Positions 1-7,956 of a stretch of 64,000 nucleotides of DNA are shown here, piece after piece (position 1 is the first letter of the stretch; every line of letters begins with the position of its first letter). Below the pieces are notes generated by a model. The model searched no databases. It was not told the origin of the DNA and saw nothing but the letters and a program-made list of their open reading frames with translations. The stretch covers positions 49,554 through 113,553 of the forward strand of contig CAJUAK010000006.1 in assembly GCA_910584385.1 (NCBI GenBank), given 5' to 3'. A program made the translations under genes and the position numbers. The DNA is from an uncultured Alphaproteobacteria bacterium (GTDB lineage Bacteria > Pseudomonadota > Alphaproteobacteria > RF32 > CAG-239).

Positions 1-654
1 CTTTTTAATTTCAAGCCAATTCTTCAAGACATCGATGCCGTCCTGGCGCGAGACCCCGCCACCAAAAGCCGCACCGAAGCCCTGCTCTGCTCTTCAGGCC
101 TGCACGCCATCCTTTTTTACCGTCTGACCCACAAGCTTTGGAAAGCCAATTTTCATCTTACGGCACGCGTTATTTCTCAATTTGCCCGCTTTTTAACTGG
201 AATCGAAATTCATCCCGGCGCGCGAATCGGAAGAGGATTTTTTATTGACCATGGCGCGGGGGTCGTTATTGGCGAAACGGCAGAAGTCGGAAACGATGTT
301 ACCTTGTATCATGGCGTTACGTTAGGCGGCGTATCCGTTTTTAACGCGCGGGGAAAAGTAACATCCAAACGCCACCCCACGGTCGGCAACAATGTCGTTA
401 TTGGTGCCGGCGCCATGGTTTTAGGCCCCATAAACATTGGAAACGACAGCAAAATCGGCTCGAATGCCGTTGTTTTGAAAGATGTCGAACAAGGCACAAC
501 CGTTGTCGGGGTTCCCGCCCATGCGGTTTTGCGCAGCAAGCCTTCCGGCTTTACGGCTTATGCCGCGGTTAACAAAGACCCCGTTGAAGAAAAACTGCTC
601 AAAATGGAAAAAGAAATCGCTCTTTTAAAGAAGGAGCTTAAGGACAGAAAGTAA
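1..654 (+). CDS. cysE: Serine O-acetyltransferase, 5' end cut by window
   Basis: The reading frame is open from base 1, so the N-terminus lies outside the window; 217 codons are visible. The protein transfers acetyl from acetyl-CoA to L-serine, the first step of cysteine synthesis in the cytoplasm. The part seen has the end of the helical N-terminal domain, then hexapeptide repeats of a left-handed beta helix with the family's catalytic-loop signature (IDHGAGVVIGETAEVG, then LYHGVTLGG and KRHPTVGNNVVIGAGA). A short charged helix follows (EEKLLKMEKEIALLKKELK), where enterobacterial CysE has its regulatory tail, so cysteine feedback may differ. No terminator is visible before the next gene. Confidence 0.93.
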   Translation, partial: LFNFKPILQDIDAVLARDPATKSRTEALLCSSGLHAILFYRLTHKLWKANFHLTARVISQFARFLTGIEIHPGARIGRGFFIDHGAGVVIGETAEVGNDVTLYHGVTLGGVSVFNARGKVTSKRHPTVGNNVVIGAGAMVLGPINIGNDSKIGSNAVVLKDVEQGTTVVGVPAHAVLRSKPSGFTAYAAVNKDPVEEKLLKMEKEIALLKKELKDRK

Positions 655-731
655 AATATCATAATATTGTAACTTTTATTTTAACTATTTTTATAGTATT
701 ATGAATTATATATAGTTATAAGGAGGGCGAC

Positions 732-1331
732 ATGAAAAAATCTATTTTCTCTTTGGCTTTGTCTGGATGCATCTTATGCGCCGGAGCCTCTTACGCCCAG
801 CTTCCCGCAAATCCCTGGGACATCAGCCCTAATGACGGCTATTTCGGAGATAATGTTGCAGAATCTTCTCCGGCGGAAGCCCCTGATGCACCGGTTTACA
901 GAAATAATTCCAGCAATGGCGAAATTCTTCCCGTTGACCCCTGGGCACGCGCAAGGGACAAAACCAATACCCAGACCTGGCGCGGCAGCGGTCAGCACGG
1001 AAAGTTAAACTATGTCGGCGAAGCCACAACCTTCGGAGATGCCATGGGACAAGAAATGATTGCCCCGGAAGTTAACCGCCATAACATGTTGGTTATGACT
1101 CAGCATTTGAGAAACATGGGGTATAAAATCCCGGCCGGCTATGACCAGAAAATTAAAGATATGCCGCAAACTTATAAAAGATATCTCCGCGAAGCATATA
1201 ATTCTTTAGACCCGTCCGACAACCCCATGGAAGAAATGTTTGTCGGCATGTTAGGATTTTTTGAAAACCAAACAGGGTTGGATGTTGAGAATATCTTGTT
1301 TAACACAATGGATATCTTAGGAACTGATTAA
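732..1331 (+). CDS. Secreted protein of unknown function
   Basis: The 199-residue protein starts with a clear Sec signal peptide (basic MKK, hydrophobic core, likely cleavage after ASYA). The mature part is Pro/Asn-rich early (PANPWDISPNDGYFG), then has a polar central block (RGSGQHGKLNYVGEATTFG) and a helical C-terminal half. No known family was recognised. A strong AAGGAGGG site at 720-727 sets the start. The stop overlaps the next start by one base (TAATG), so the two small secreted proteins are translationally coupled and probably work together in the periplasm or at the surface. Confidence 0.75.
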   Translation: MKKSIFSLALSGCILCAGASYAQLPANPWDISPNDGYFGDNVAESSPAEAPDAPVYRNNSSNGEILPVDPWARARDKTNTQTWRGSGQHGKLNYVGEATTFGDAMGQEMIAPEVNRHNMLVMTQHLRNMGYKIPAGYDQKIKDMPQTYKRYLREAYNSLDPSDNPMEEMFVGMLGFFENQTGLDVENILFNTMDILGTD

Positions 1332-1738
1332 TGAAAAAAGCTTTTCTTGCCTTCTTTTTATTCTGCATGCCCTCTTTATTGCAAGCACAAGAAACGGCAG
1401 CTCCGGTTATTGAAGAATCGTATGAGCCGTCTATTACGCCCGAACGGCGCTGGGAGCAAGAAAAGGCCTGGCGAAAAAATATTGATTATAAGGCCAGAAA
1501 CAGGCGTCCCGAACAACTTAAAGAAATGATTCGCGCTTCTGAGGCAATCCGTAAAAGGAAGGCTTATAAAAATATTGCATCCGGAGAATCTGACAATTCT
1601 GCTTTTCAACAAAAGAGCGTGAATGTCGATAATCCTGAAGATGTAAAAAATTACATGAATGAAGCCTTTAAAAAAGATATGGACGATACAATTGCCACAA
1701 ACAACATTTTAACCAAAGAAAGAATAGATGTCCAATAA
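1331..1738 (+). CDS. Small secreted charged protein, unknown function
   Basis: The 135-residue product has an N-terminal signal peptide (MKKAFLAFFLFCMPSLLQA, cleavage before QE). The mature chain is highly charged, helix-prone and rich in Lys, Arg, Glu and Asn. It has no transmembrane segment and no lipobox. No family was recognised. It overlaps the preceding secreted gene by one base and trmJ by 11 bases, so the three genes are probably one transcript. The link to trmJ may be positional only. Confidence 0.7.
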   Translation: MKKAFLAFFLFCMPSLLQAQETAAPVIEESYEPSITPERRWEQEKAWRKNIDYKARNRRPEQLKEMIRASEAIRKRKAYKNIASGESDNSAFQQKSVNVDNPEDVKNYMNEAFKKDMDDTIATNNILTKERIDVQ

Positions 1739-2450
1739 TCCTTCTATTATACTTGTTCATCCCCAATTAGCGGAAAACATCGGCATGGCGGCCAGAGCTA
1801 TGATGAATTGCGGGCTGAGCGACATGCGGCTGATCATGCCGAGGGAAGACCACCTCTCAGCCAAGGCGGTTTCGGCATCTTCAAACGCAGAAGAAATTTT
1901 ATATAACGCTAAAGTTTATCCCTCCACCGAGGACGCCATCGCCGACCTGCAGTTTGTCTTAGCGACAACCGCCCGGCACAGAGACCAGACCAAAATGGTT
2001 TATAACGCAGACAAAGCTGCAGCGCTTTGCGCGGAAAAATCCCTCTCCGGGATAAGATGCGGCATATTATTCGGCCCGGAACGCACCGGGCTTCATAATG
2101 AGGATGTTTGTAAGGCCGATGCCGTTATTAATATTCCCCTTAACCCCAAACATTGCTCGCTTAATTTGTCGCAAGCCGTTTTGCTGGTTGGCTATGAGTT
2201 TTATAAAACCCAAATCGACGCCAAAGCGGAAGAATTTGTTACCAACCACACCCACCCCGCCAACAAGGAAAAAGTATTCGGCTTTTTGGCATTTTTAGAA
2301 AAAGAGCTTGCCGAATGCGGCAATTACAAAGAAGGCGAAAAAAGGGAAAAAACACTCATCAACTTAAGAAATATTTTTACGCGAAACCCGTTAACCGAAC
2401 AGGAAATAAATACGCTTTACGGTGTCGTAAATTATATTAAGCGCTCTTAA
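1728..2450 (+). CDS. trmJ: tRNA (cytidine/uridine-2'-O)-methyltransferase TrmJ
   Basis: This is a SPOUT-class (SpoU/TrmH superfamily) RNA methyltransferase, 240 residues, predicted to methylate the 2'-O of position 32 in tRNA using S-adenosylmethionine. The N-terminus has the family opening (ILVHPQLAENIGMAARAMMN). The knot motifs are LFGPERTGL near residue 115 and IPLNPKHCSLNLSQAVLL near residue 140. The C-terminal helical extension (about residues 170-240) is typical of TrmJ rather than the shorter TrmL. The start lies inside the 3' end of the preceding gene. TrmJ against another 2'-O-methyltransferase is likely but not certain. Confidence 0.85.
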   Translation: MSNNPSIILVHPQLAENIGMAARAMMNCGLSDMRLIMPREDHLSAKAVSASSNAEEILYNAKVYPSTEDAIADLQFVLATTARHRDQTKMVYNADKAAALCAEKSLSGIRCGILFGPERTGLHNEDVCKADAVINIPLNPKHCSLNLSQAVLLVGYEFYKTQIDAKAEEFVTNHTHPANKEKVFGFLAFLEKELAECGNYKEGEKREKTLINLRNIFTRNPLTEQEINTLYGVVNYIKRS

Positions 2451-2485
2451 ATATTATATTAATTTCAACCGAAAAGGACATCATA

Positions 2486-3781
2486 ATGCTCTTAGCCTCT
2501 TTGATTTTAATAATCTGCTATTTGATTTTATTCACGGAAAAACTTAACCGGGCTGTTGTTGTCCTGGTTGGCGCCTGCATTATGATTTTTGCCGGCGTCA
2601 TGACGCAGAAGCAGGCTTTTGACGGCATTGACTTTAACACGCTTGCCTTGCTTATCGGCATGATGATTATCGTCGGAATTGCTGAAAAATCCGGCATGTT
2701 TCAATATGCTGCCGTCAAAACGGCAAAAACAGTTAAGGCAAATCCCCGGCTTTTGCTTATGTCTTTGGCTGTTGTAACGGCTGTTTTCTCTGCACTTTTA
2801 GATAATGTTACCACGGTTTTATTAATTGTTCCGGTTACGTTTCAAATTGCAAAAAAATTAAAAATACAGCCCTATCCTTATCTTTTGGCCGAAATTTTTG
2901 CTTCCAACATCGGCGGAACGGCAACATTAATCGGCGACCCGCCGAACATTCTTATCGGCTCGGCACTTGAATTGTCTTTCATGGACTTTGTATACGAGCT
3001 GACCCCGGTTGTTTCGCTTACAATGTTAACCCTTATTTTTGTTTTTGATTTTGCCTACGGGAAAAGGCTTTTTGCCAACCCCGAAGACAAGGCTTCAATC
3101 TTGCAAATGGATGAAAAAACATGCATCACAGATAAAAATCTGCTTATAAAATCCTTGACTGTTTTAACCTTGGTTATTGCCGGTTTTATTGCTGCAGAAC
3201 ATTTGCACATCGCTAATGGTACAATCGCCATATTTGGCGCAGCGGTTATGATGTGGCTTTATAGTTTCAATAATCCGCACCAAGAACGGGAACATAAGGT
3301 TGAGCAGGCTTTTTCCCTCGTAGACTGGACGACAATATTCTTTTTTGCCGGGCTTTTTGCCTTGGTTTACGGATTGGAAATTTCCGGCGTTTTAGAAATG
3401 CTTGGGCATAAATTTGCCGAATATAGCGCGGGTTCTATTGAAAAAGCGGCAATGTCCGTTTTATGGATTTCTGCGATTATATCGACAGCCATCGATAACA
3501 TCCCTTTTGTGGCAACAATGATTCCCATGCTAAAATCTATGGAACCGGCAATGGGCGGGCGAGAAGCCATGATGCCCGTCTGGTGGGCACTTTCCCTTGG
3601 CGCCTGCTTTGGCGGAAACGGTTCTTTAATCGCAGCTTCGGCCAATGTTATTGTTGCCGGCATCGCCCAAAAAGAAAACCATCCGATAAGTTTTGTAAAG
3701 TTTCTAGCATGGTCGCTGCCGGTTATGCTCGGCTCGGTGGCAATTGCTGCAATTTATCTGCATTTTCGTTACTTTAATTAA
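2486..3781 (+). CDS. ArsB/NhaD-superfamily ion transporter, copy 1
   Basis: A 431-residue inner-membrane protein with about 10-12 hydrophobic segments, belonging to the ion transporter superfamily that includes ArsB, NhaD and the eukaryotic P protein. The family signatures are present: DNVTTVLLIVPVTF and ASNIGGTATLIGDPPNILIG in the first half, and a matching inverted half with AIDNIPFVATMIPM and GNGSLIAASANVIVAG. No arsenic genes lie nearby, so a Na+/H+ or anion role is as likely as arsenite export. The start has AAAAGGA at 2473-2479. A close paralogue follows after 58 bases. Confidence 0.85.
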   Translation: MLLASLILIICYLILFTEKLNRAVVVLVGACIMIFAGVMTQKQAFDGIDFNTLALLIGMMIIVGIAEKSGMFQYAAVKTAKTVKANPRLLLMSLAVVTAVFSALLDNVTTVLLIVPVTFQIAKKLKIQPYPYLLAEIFASNIGGTATLIGDPPNILIGSALELSFMDFVYELTPVVSLTMLTLIFVFDFAYGKRLFANPEDKASILQMDEKTCITDKNLLIKSLTVLTLVIAGFIAAEHLHIANGTIAIFGAAVMMWLYSFNNPHQEREHKVEQAFSLVDWTTIFFFAGLFALVYGLEISGVLEMLGHKFAEYSAGSIEKAAMSVLWISAIISTAIDNIPFVATMIPMLKSMEPAMGGREAMMPVWWALSLGACFGGNGSLIAASANVIVAGIAQKENHPISFVKFLAWSLPVMLGSVAIAAIYLHFRYFN

Positions 3782-3839
3782 GAGTTTATTAGCCTTTATT
3801 GTTATATTTTTGCATTGAACTTAACAATTAAGGTGAAAT

Positions 3840-5141
3840 ATGAATCCACAAATTTTAGCGACAGCAATTGTTTTAATTGCTTATCTGGTCTTATTTACCG
3901 AGAAAATGAATCGTGCCGTGGTTGCGCTTCTTGCTGCTGCGGTTATGATTTTTGCAGGTATATTTGATCAAAAAACGGCCTTTATGGGCATTGATTTTAA
4001 CACCCTTGCTTTGCTTATCGGCATGATGACGATTGTGGGCATCTGTGAGAAGTCCGGCATGTTCCAGTTTGTTGCCATCTGGTCAGCAAAAAAAGTAAAA
4101 GCAAATCCTCGGGGCATTTTGATTATTTTGGCATTAGTTACCGCCGTCTTTTCTGCTTTTCTGGACAATGTTACGACAGTTTTGTTAATTGTTCCCGTTA
4201 CTTTCCAGATTACAGAAAGGTTAAAGATTAACCCCTACCCTTATTTGCTGGCGGAAATTTTTGCCTCGAACATCGGCGGAACAGCCACGCTGATTGGCGA
4301 TCCTCCAAACATTCTTATCGGATCTGCCTTGAATTTATCTTTCACGGATTTTCTCTTTGAGTTAACACCAATTGTTTCGATCATTATGGTTGTTTTGATT
4401 ATTACCTTTGACTTTTTCTGGGGACGCCATTTGCAGGCTGACCTTAACGGGAAAAAGCAGGTTATCCGCATGCGTGAAAAGAATTGCATCAAAGACAAGG
4501 TCTTGTTGGCTAAATGCTTGGGCGTTCTTGGCGCTGTTATTATCGGTTTTGTCTGCGCAGAGCATCTGCATATTGCCAACGGCACAATCGCCATGTTTGG
4601 CGCGGCTGTTTTGCTCCTGCTTTATACTTTTGGCGATAAGCACAGCGAACGCGACCAAAAAGTCGAGGCGATTTTGGGGCATGTCGACTGGACAACGATT
4701 TTCTTCTTCTCCGGTTTGTTTGTTATTGTGTACGGATTGGAAGAAACCGGCGTTTTAAGCATGCTGGCCGGCAAAATGGTTGAAATGACGGAAGGGTCAA
4801 TTGAAAAAACAGCATTGCTCGTTATGTGGAGTTCTGCACTTTTCTCCTCTGCCATCGATAACATTCCTTTTGTTGCCACGATGATTCCGATGATTAAATC
4901 AATGGAAGAAGCGATGGGCGGCAGAGAAGTTATGATGCCTGTTTGGTGGGCACTTTCTCTTGGCGCCTGCCTCGGCGGCAACGGAACATTGATTGGCGCT
5001 TCGGCCAACGTTATTGTTGCCGGAATGGCACAAAGGGAAGGACATCCGATTAGTTTCGGCGGCTTCCTGCTTTGGTCCATTCCTGTTATGCTGGTATCTG
5101 TTTTAATTGCAACGGCATTTTTGTACGTTCAATATTTCTAA
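3840..5141 (+). CDS. ArsB/NhaD-superfamily ion transporter, copy 2
   Basis: A 433-residue paralogue of the preceding gene, alike through most of its length including both signature halves (DNVTTVLLIVPVTF, ASNIGGTATLIGDPPNILIG, AIDNIPFVATMIPM). This is a tandem duplication. The most divergent stretch is the central cytoplasmic loop around residues 195-230 (HLQADLNGKKQVIRM against RLFANPEDKASILQM), where regulation or specificity could have split. AAGG at 3830-3833 precedes the ATG. A strong intrinsic terminator follows at 5157-5188, so the pair ends the transcript. The substrate is not known. Confidence 0.85.
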   Translation: MNPQILATAIVLIAYLVLFTEKMNRAVVALLAAAVMIFAGIFDQKTAFMGIDFNTLALLIGMMTIVGICEKSGMFQFVAIWSAKKVKANPRGILIILALVTAVFSAFLDNVTTVLLIVPVTFQITERLKINPYPYLLAEIFASNIGGTATLIGDPPNILIGSALNLSFTDFLFELTPIVSIIMVVLIITFDFFWGRHLQADLNGKKQVIRMREKNCIKDKVLLAKCLGVLGAVIIGFVCAEHLHIANGTIAMFGAAVLLLLYTFGDKHSERDQKVEAILGHVDWTTIFFFSGLFVIVYGLEETGVLSMLAGKMVEMTEGSIEKTALLVMWSSALFSSAIDNIPFVATMIPMIKSMEEAMGGREVMMPVWWALSLGACLGGNGTLIGASANVIVAGMAQREGHPISFGGFLLWSIPVMLVSVLIATAFLYVQYF

Positions 5142-5156
5142 TACCTAAAGCTTAAA

Positions 5157-5188
5157 ACATCCCCGGCGCTTCCGGGGATGTTTTTTTT
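5157..5188 (+). terminator. Intrinsic terminator after transporter pair
   Basis: A perfect 10-bp stem (ACATCCCCGG / CCGGGGATGT) with a 5-base loop is followed by a run of eight T. It separates the transporter pair from the metal-regulator operon. Confidence 0.9.
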
Positions 5189-5226
5189 ATGGCTTGGTTA
5201 AAATACCCGGTTATTTTTATTTATGC

Positions 5227-5255
5227 TTGACAGCGAATTAAAAATATCGTTATAT
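5227..5255 (+). promoter_or_regulatory. Sigma70-type promoter of the metal exporter operon
   Basis: A consensus -35 box TTGACA (5227-5232) is followed after 17 bases by a -10-like TTATAT (5250-5255). The -10 overlaps the inverted repeat at 5253-5278, as expected for a promoter occluded by a repressor. The next start codon is at 5289. Confidence 0.65.
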
Positions 5256-5278
5256 AGGGTATAGGGGTATATACTATA
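5253..5278 (+). promoter_or_regulatory. Putative CsoR/RcnR-type operator
   Basis: An inverted repeat with arms TATAGGGTATA (5253-5263) and TATATACTATA (5268-5278) surrounds a GGGG centre; 9 of 11 arm positions are complementary. AT-rich arms around a G tract are the known form of CsoR/RcnR-family operators, and the downstream gene encodes such a repressor. The site sits between the -10 box and the ribosome binding site. Autorepression is inferred. Confidence 0.6.
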
Positions 5279-5288
5279 AGGAGGGAAG

Positions 5289-5567
5289 ATGAGTTTTTGC
5301 TGTTCGGAAGAAAATAAAAAACGTTTGGAAACACGCCTAAACCGCATTGAGGGGCAAGTGCGCGGCATACATAAAATGATTAGCGATGAAAGAGAATGTA
5401 TTGAAATCCTTAACCAGATTGTCTCGACTCAGGCCGCATTAAAGGGCGTTTGGAAAGAAGTTGTCCGCGGACACCTCACCCACTGCATTTCCCATGCAAT
5501 GGAAGCCCATAAAAATAGTGATGAATTGATTGACGAGTTAGTAGAACATATTGAAAAATTAAAATAA
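5289..5567 (+). CDS. Metal-sensing repressor, CsoR/RcnR/FrmR family
   Basis: This 92-residue all-helical protein is a DUF156-family repressor, normally a tetramer that releases DNA when it binds metal. The core LNRIEGQVRGIHKMI and the metal-binding helix pattern are clear. The candidate ligands are Cys37, His62 and Cys66, which align with the C-H-C set of CsoR (and three of the four ligands of the nickel sensor InrS), whereas RcnR has His at the third position. Extra Cys4-Cys5 and His65/His69 are present. Its partner gene is a CDF exporter, which points to Ni, Co or Zn rather than Cu. AGGAGGG lies just before the ATG. Confidence 0.85.
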   Translation: MSFCCSEENKKRLETRLNRIEGQVRGIHKMISDERECIEILNQIVSTQAALKGVWKEVVRGHLTHCISHAMEAHKNSDELIDELVEHIEKLK

Positions 5568-5577
5568 GGAAGAAATT

Positions 5578-6210
5578 ATGGATAATAATATTTTGAAATT
5601 TAAAACAGGATTGGTCATTATCGTTACGCTGATTACAATGGCCGCGGAAATTATTTTCGGATTGTTAACACACTCCATGGCTCTTACGGCAGACGGATTT
5701 CACATGGGCACACATGCGGTTGCTTTATCAATCACTTATGCTGTTTGCGTGGTTATTTCCAGATTTCAGGATAAAGAAGAAAAACTTAACGCCCTTGGCG
5801 GTTATACCAGCGCCATCCTTTTAGGGTTAACAGCGATTGGCATTATTTGGGAATCTGTCGAAAGCTTCATTAATCCCAAAAGCATTTCATTTAATGAGGC
5901 GATTTTGGTTACTGTTCTTGGCTTAATTGTTAACCTTGTCTGCCTGCTCATTATGAAAGATAACCACTGCCATGATTTATGCCATCAGCATAAGCATGAA
6001 CATCATCACGAAAATCTGAATTTTAAGGCGGCTTACATGCATATTCTGGCTGATGCCCTAACCTCGATTATGGCAATCGCGGCTTTGCTGATGGGCAAAT
6101 ATTTCGGCCTTGTCTTTTTTGATCCGCTTATCGGCGTGGTTGGCGGCTTGATTATTTTGAATTGGGCCGGAAACTTAATTAAATCGTCATTTAATATTTT
6201 ACTCAAATAA
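5578..6210 (+). CDS. CDF-family divalent metal exporter (DmeF-like)
   Basis: A 210-residue cation diffusion facilitator, an inner-membrane metal/proton antiporter with six predicted helices. The metal-site residues are visible in TM2 (TADGFHMGTH) and TM5 (AAYMHILADALTS, an HxxxD site). Between TM4 and TM5 lies a His-rich loop (HDLCHQHKHEHHHEN), typical of Zn/Co/Ni carriers. The protein ends soon after TM6 and lacks the usual C-terminal cytoplasmic dimer domain, as in DmeF-type short CDFs. It starts 10 bases after the repressor gene, and the pair resembles rhizobial dmeRF. Metal identity is inferred. Confidence 0.85.
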   Translation: MDNNILKFKTGLVIIVTLITMAAEIIFGLLTHSMALTADGFHMGTHAVALSITYAVCVVISRFQDKEEKLNALGGYTSAILLGLTAIGIIWESVESFINPKSISFNEAILVTVLGLIVNLVCLLIMKDNHCHDLCHQHKHEHHHENLNFKAAYMHILADALTSIMAIAALLMGKYFGLVFFDPLIGVVGGLIILNWAGNLIKSSFNILLK

Positions 6211-6213
6211 ACT

Positions 6214-6245
6214 TAGCCCCGCCTTAAAAAAGGCGGGGTTTTTGT
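6214..6245 (+). terminator. Intrinsic terminator after CDF exporter
   Basis: A 9-bp stem CCCCGCCTT / AAGGCGGGG around four A is followed by TTTTTG. It ends the sensor/exporter operon. Confidence 0.9.
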
Positions 6246-6328
6246 TTTATCTTATCAATAAAATAAATATTGACTTAGAGTATGCTCGAAGGTGTATTAT
6301 TAATAAAAGGGATGCAAAGGAGGCAAGC

Positions 6329-6820
6329 ATGAAAAAGGAACATGTTTTTTATTATAAGTTTAAAAAACTCAATGGCTGGCTCTGTTTTAACGCCATTTTT
6401 GGCGTTTTGCTCGTTTATGCCTGCTTTTGCTGTCCATATATGATTTTTTGGCGGCAGATGCATGTTTTATGGGGCTGTTTTCTTTTTTCATCGGCACTCT
6501 GGTGTTACAAGCACTTTTGCAAACAGCGCCTCGCCGTCATTACGGATGAATTTATCAAAATTGACCACTGTGCACCGCTTTATTGGAATGATATTGTCAA
6601 AGCCGAAGAAAGGAACGTGCGCTGCTGCTTTAAAAAATTAAGGGTTATTGTGCTGTTATCCCGCCAGCCATTTGATGATTACCCTTTTAATTTTCTTCAA
6701 AAGCATAATGGCGAATTCACACCTTTTTCCATCCCGCTTTATGACATTGTTTCCGATGCGGATATCAAAAAGATTAGACGCCTTATCTCCAAGCATGTCA
6801 AAATAGATAAAGCCTCATAA
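6329..6820 (+). CDS. Membrane protein with PH-like soluble domain, unknown function
   Basis: The open frame could begin at 6242, but AAAGGAGG at 6316-6323 places the start at 6329, giving 163 residues. Two hydrophobic helices (about residues 15-60) carry several Cys and Trp. A soluble domain follows, with a strand-rich pattern (RLAVITDEFIKIDHCAPLYW, then NDIVKAEERNV, then KKLRVIVLL) and a terminal helix, as in bacterial PH-like or STM3941-type proteins. That family assignment is tentative. The gene stands alone. Confidence 0.6.
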   Translation: MKKEHVFYYKFKKLNGWLCFNAIFGVLLVYACFCCPYMIFWRQMHVLWGCFLFSSALWCYKHFCKQRLAVITDEFIKIDHCAPLYWNDIVKAEERNVRCCFKKLRVIVLLSRQPFDDYPFNFLQKHNGEFTPFSIPLYDIVSDADIKKIRRLISKHVKIDKAS

Positions 6821-6897
6821 AAACCAATTGCTTTTTTCAGAGAGATTTGCTAGTGTTTGAAGTAATCTTCAATTAGTATGTCTCAATATAATTTTAT

Positions 6898-7305
6898 ATG
6901 GAAAAAGAAAAACTTTTAAAACAAGCCCATGCCTATTTTATGGCCTTGGAAGGGAAAATCCCTGAGGAAAACGGTTATCCCGCTTTTTGTGTTAGCGGCT
7001 TTGCAGAGATTACCTTTGCAGTTGACAACAATACCTTGGAAGCGTTTAAGCTTTATAGGAAAAAAGACGAACAAAAGGATTATGCAATACTGCTGTTGTT
7101 AGGCGCAATATTACTTGCTTCCGGCTTTTTCCTTTTTCAGGACGAGATTCGCAACAGCTTCCGCGCCCTTTTTATCGGTATCTTGCCGGTTTTGGCTTGC
7201 ATATGTTTTTATGCTTACCAAAAACATAAATTAAAAAAGCTGTTTAAGGGCAAGATTATCCGTTTCCGCTGCTGGGATTCAACTATAGAGTGCCGCAGGT
7301 TCTAA
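6898..7305 (+). CDS. Small two-helix membrane protein, unknown function
   Basis: A 135-residue product with a polar N-terminal domain of about 65 residues (KQAHAYFMALEGKIPEENGY), two adjacent hydrophobic helices (about 68-84 and 93-110) and a basic Cys-containing tail (IIRFRCWDSTIECRRF). No Shine-Dalgarno sequence precedes the ATG; the upstream bases are AT-rich. No family recognised. It ends in a strong bidirectional terminator. Confidence 0.5.
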   Translation: MEKEKLLKQAHAYFMALEGKIPEENGYPAFCVSGFAEITFAVDNNTLEAFKLYRKKDEQKDYAILLLLGAILLASGFFLFQDEIRNSFRALFIGILPVLACICFYAYQKHKLKKLFKGKIIRFRCWDSTIECRRF

Positions 7306-7321
7306 CGGATGTTTTTCTAAC

Positions 7322-7355
7322 AAAAAGCCTTGTATCTTTCGATACAAGGCTTTTT
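7322..7355. terminator. Bidirectional intrinsic terminator
   Basis: A perfect 15-bp stem starting AAAAAGCCTTG, with a 4-base loop, lies between the convergent genes ending at 7305 (+) and 7377 (-). A and T runs on both sides let it work in both directions. Confidence 0.92.
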
Positions 7356-7376
7356 GTTAAAGGTTGGAATCTTCTC

Positions 7377-7868
7377 TTACTTACGGTATGTGATTTTACC
7401 GGTGTATGAGTTCGGTTTGATTTTGGCGCCGTTATGTTTCGGATCGCCGAAGAAAACGAACTCGCAGAATTTTCCTTTTTTTGTTTGTCCCTGCAACCAT
7501 ACAGTTTGTTCGCCATCAGAAACGATGCGAACCTTCCCGGCAGAATTTTTCCATAAAGAGAAACCGGCGGGGAGCGTGTAGACGAAGCTGTCTCCGTTGG
7601 GATAGCTGAAAGCTACCTCGATGGGCTTGGCAGAGGAATTTTTTTCGTCATATGTTACGACGACTTTTGAAGCGGCGGCAGCTGTCGGGGCATTGTAGTA
7701 GTTGTATTTGCGCAACTCTTTGGCCTCGAGAGCCTTGGTCTGGTGCTGCGGCAGGTAAACCTCTTCTACTGGTGTGTTCTCGGCGGGAGCTGCGGGAGCT
7801 TCTTCCTGTTTGTTTGCGCATGCGGTAAAAAGACCGGCAATCGCGCAGAGTAAAATAATTTTTTTCAT
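7377..7868 (-). CDS. Lipoprotein, unknown function
   Basis: The 163-residue product has a lipoprotein signal (MKKIILLCAIAGLFTAC, Cys17). A low-complexity Ala/Pro/Glu linker follows (EEAPAAPAENTPVEE), then a beta-rich domain from about residue 65 to the end (SKVVVTYDEKNSSAKPIEVA, FVYTLPAGFSLWKN). The small beta domain recalls MliC-like lysozyme inhibitors or membrane-bound C-type domains, but I cannot confirm this. Probably membrane-anchored and facing the periplasm. It shares a terminator with the convergent small membrane gene. Confidence 0.65.
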   Translation of the reverse strand: MKKIILLCAIAGLFTACANKQEEAPAAPAENTPVEEVYLPQHQTKALEAKELRKYNYYNAPTAAAASKVVVTYDEKNSSAKPIEVAFSYPNGDSFVYTLPAGFSLWKNSAGKVRIVSDGEQTVWLQGQTKKGKFCEFVFFGDPKHNGAKIKPNSYTGKITYRK

Positions 7869-7956
7869 GATTTTGAAAATTTAAAATAAGAAAATAGTGT
7901 AATAGGTGTATGCATTACTTTTTAATAAAAAATTATTTATTTGTCAAGCTTTTTCG

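Noticed and set aside
4622..5080. 152-residue minus-strand frame inside the second transporter
   Set aside because: A matching shadow occurs in the first transporter copy, so it only mirrors the conserved coding sequence.
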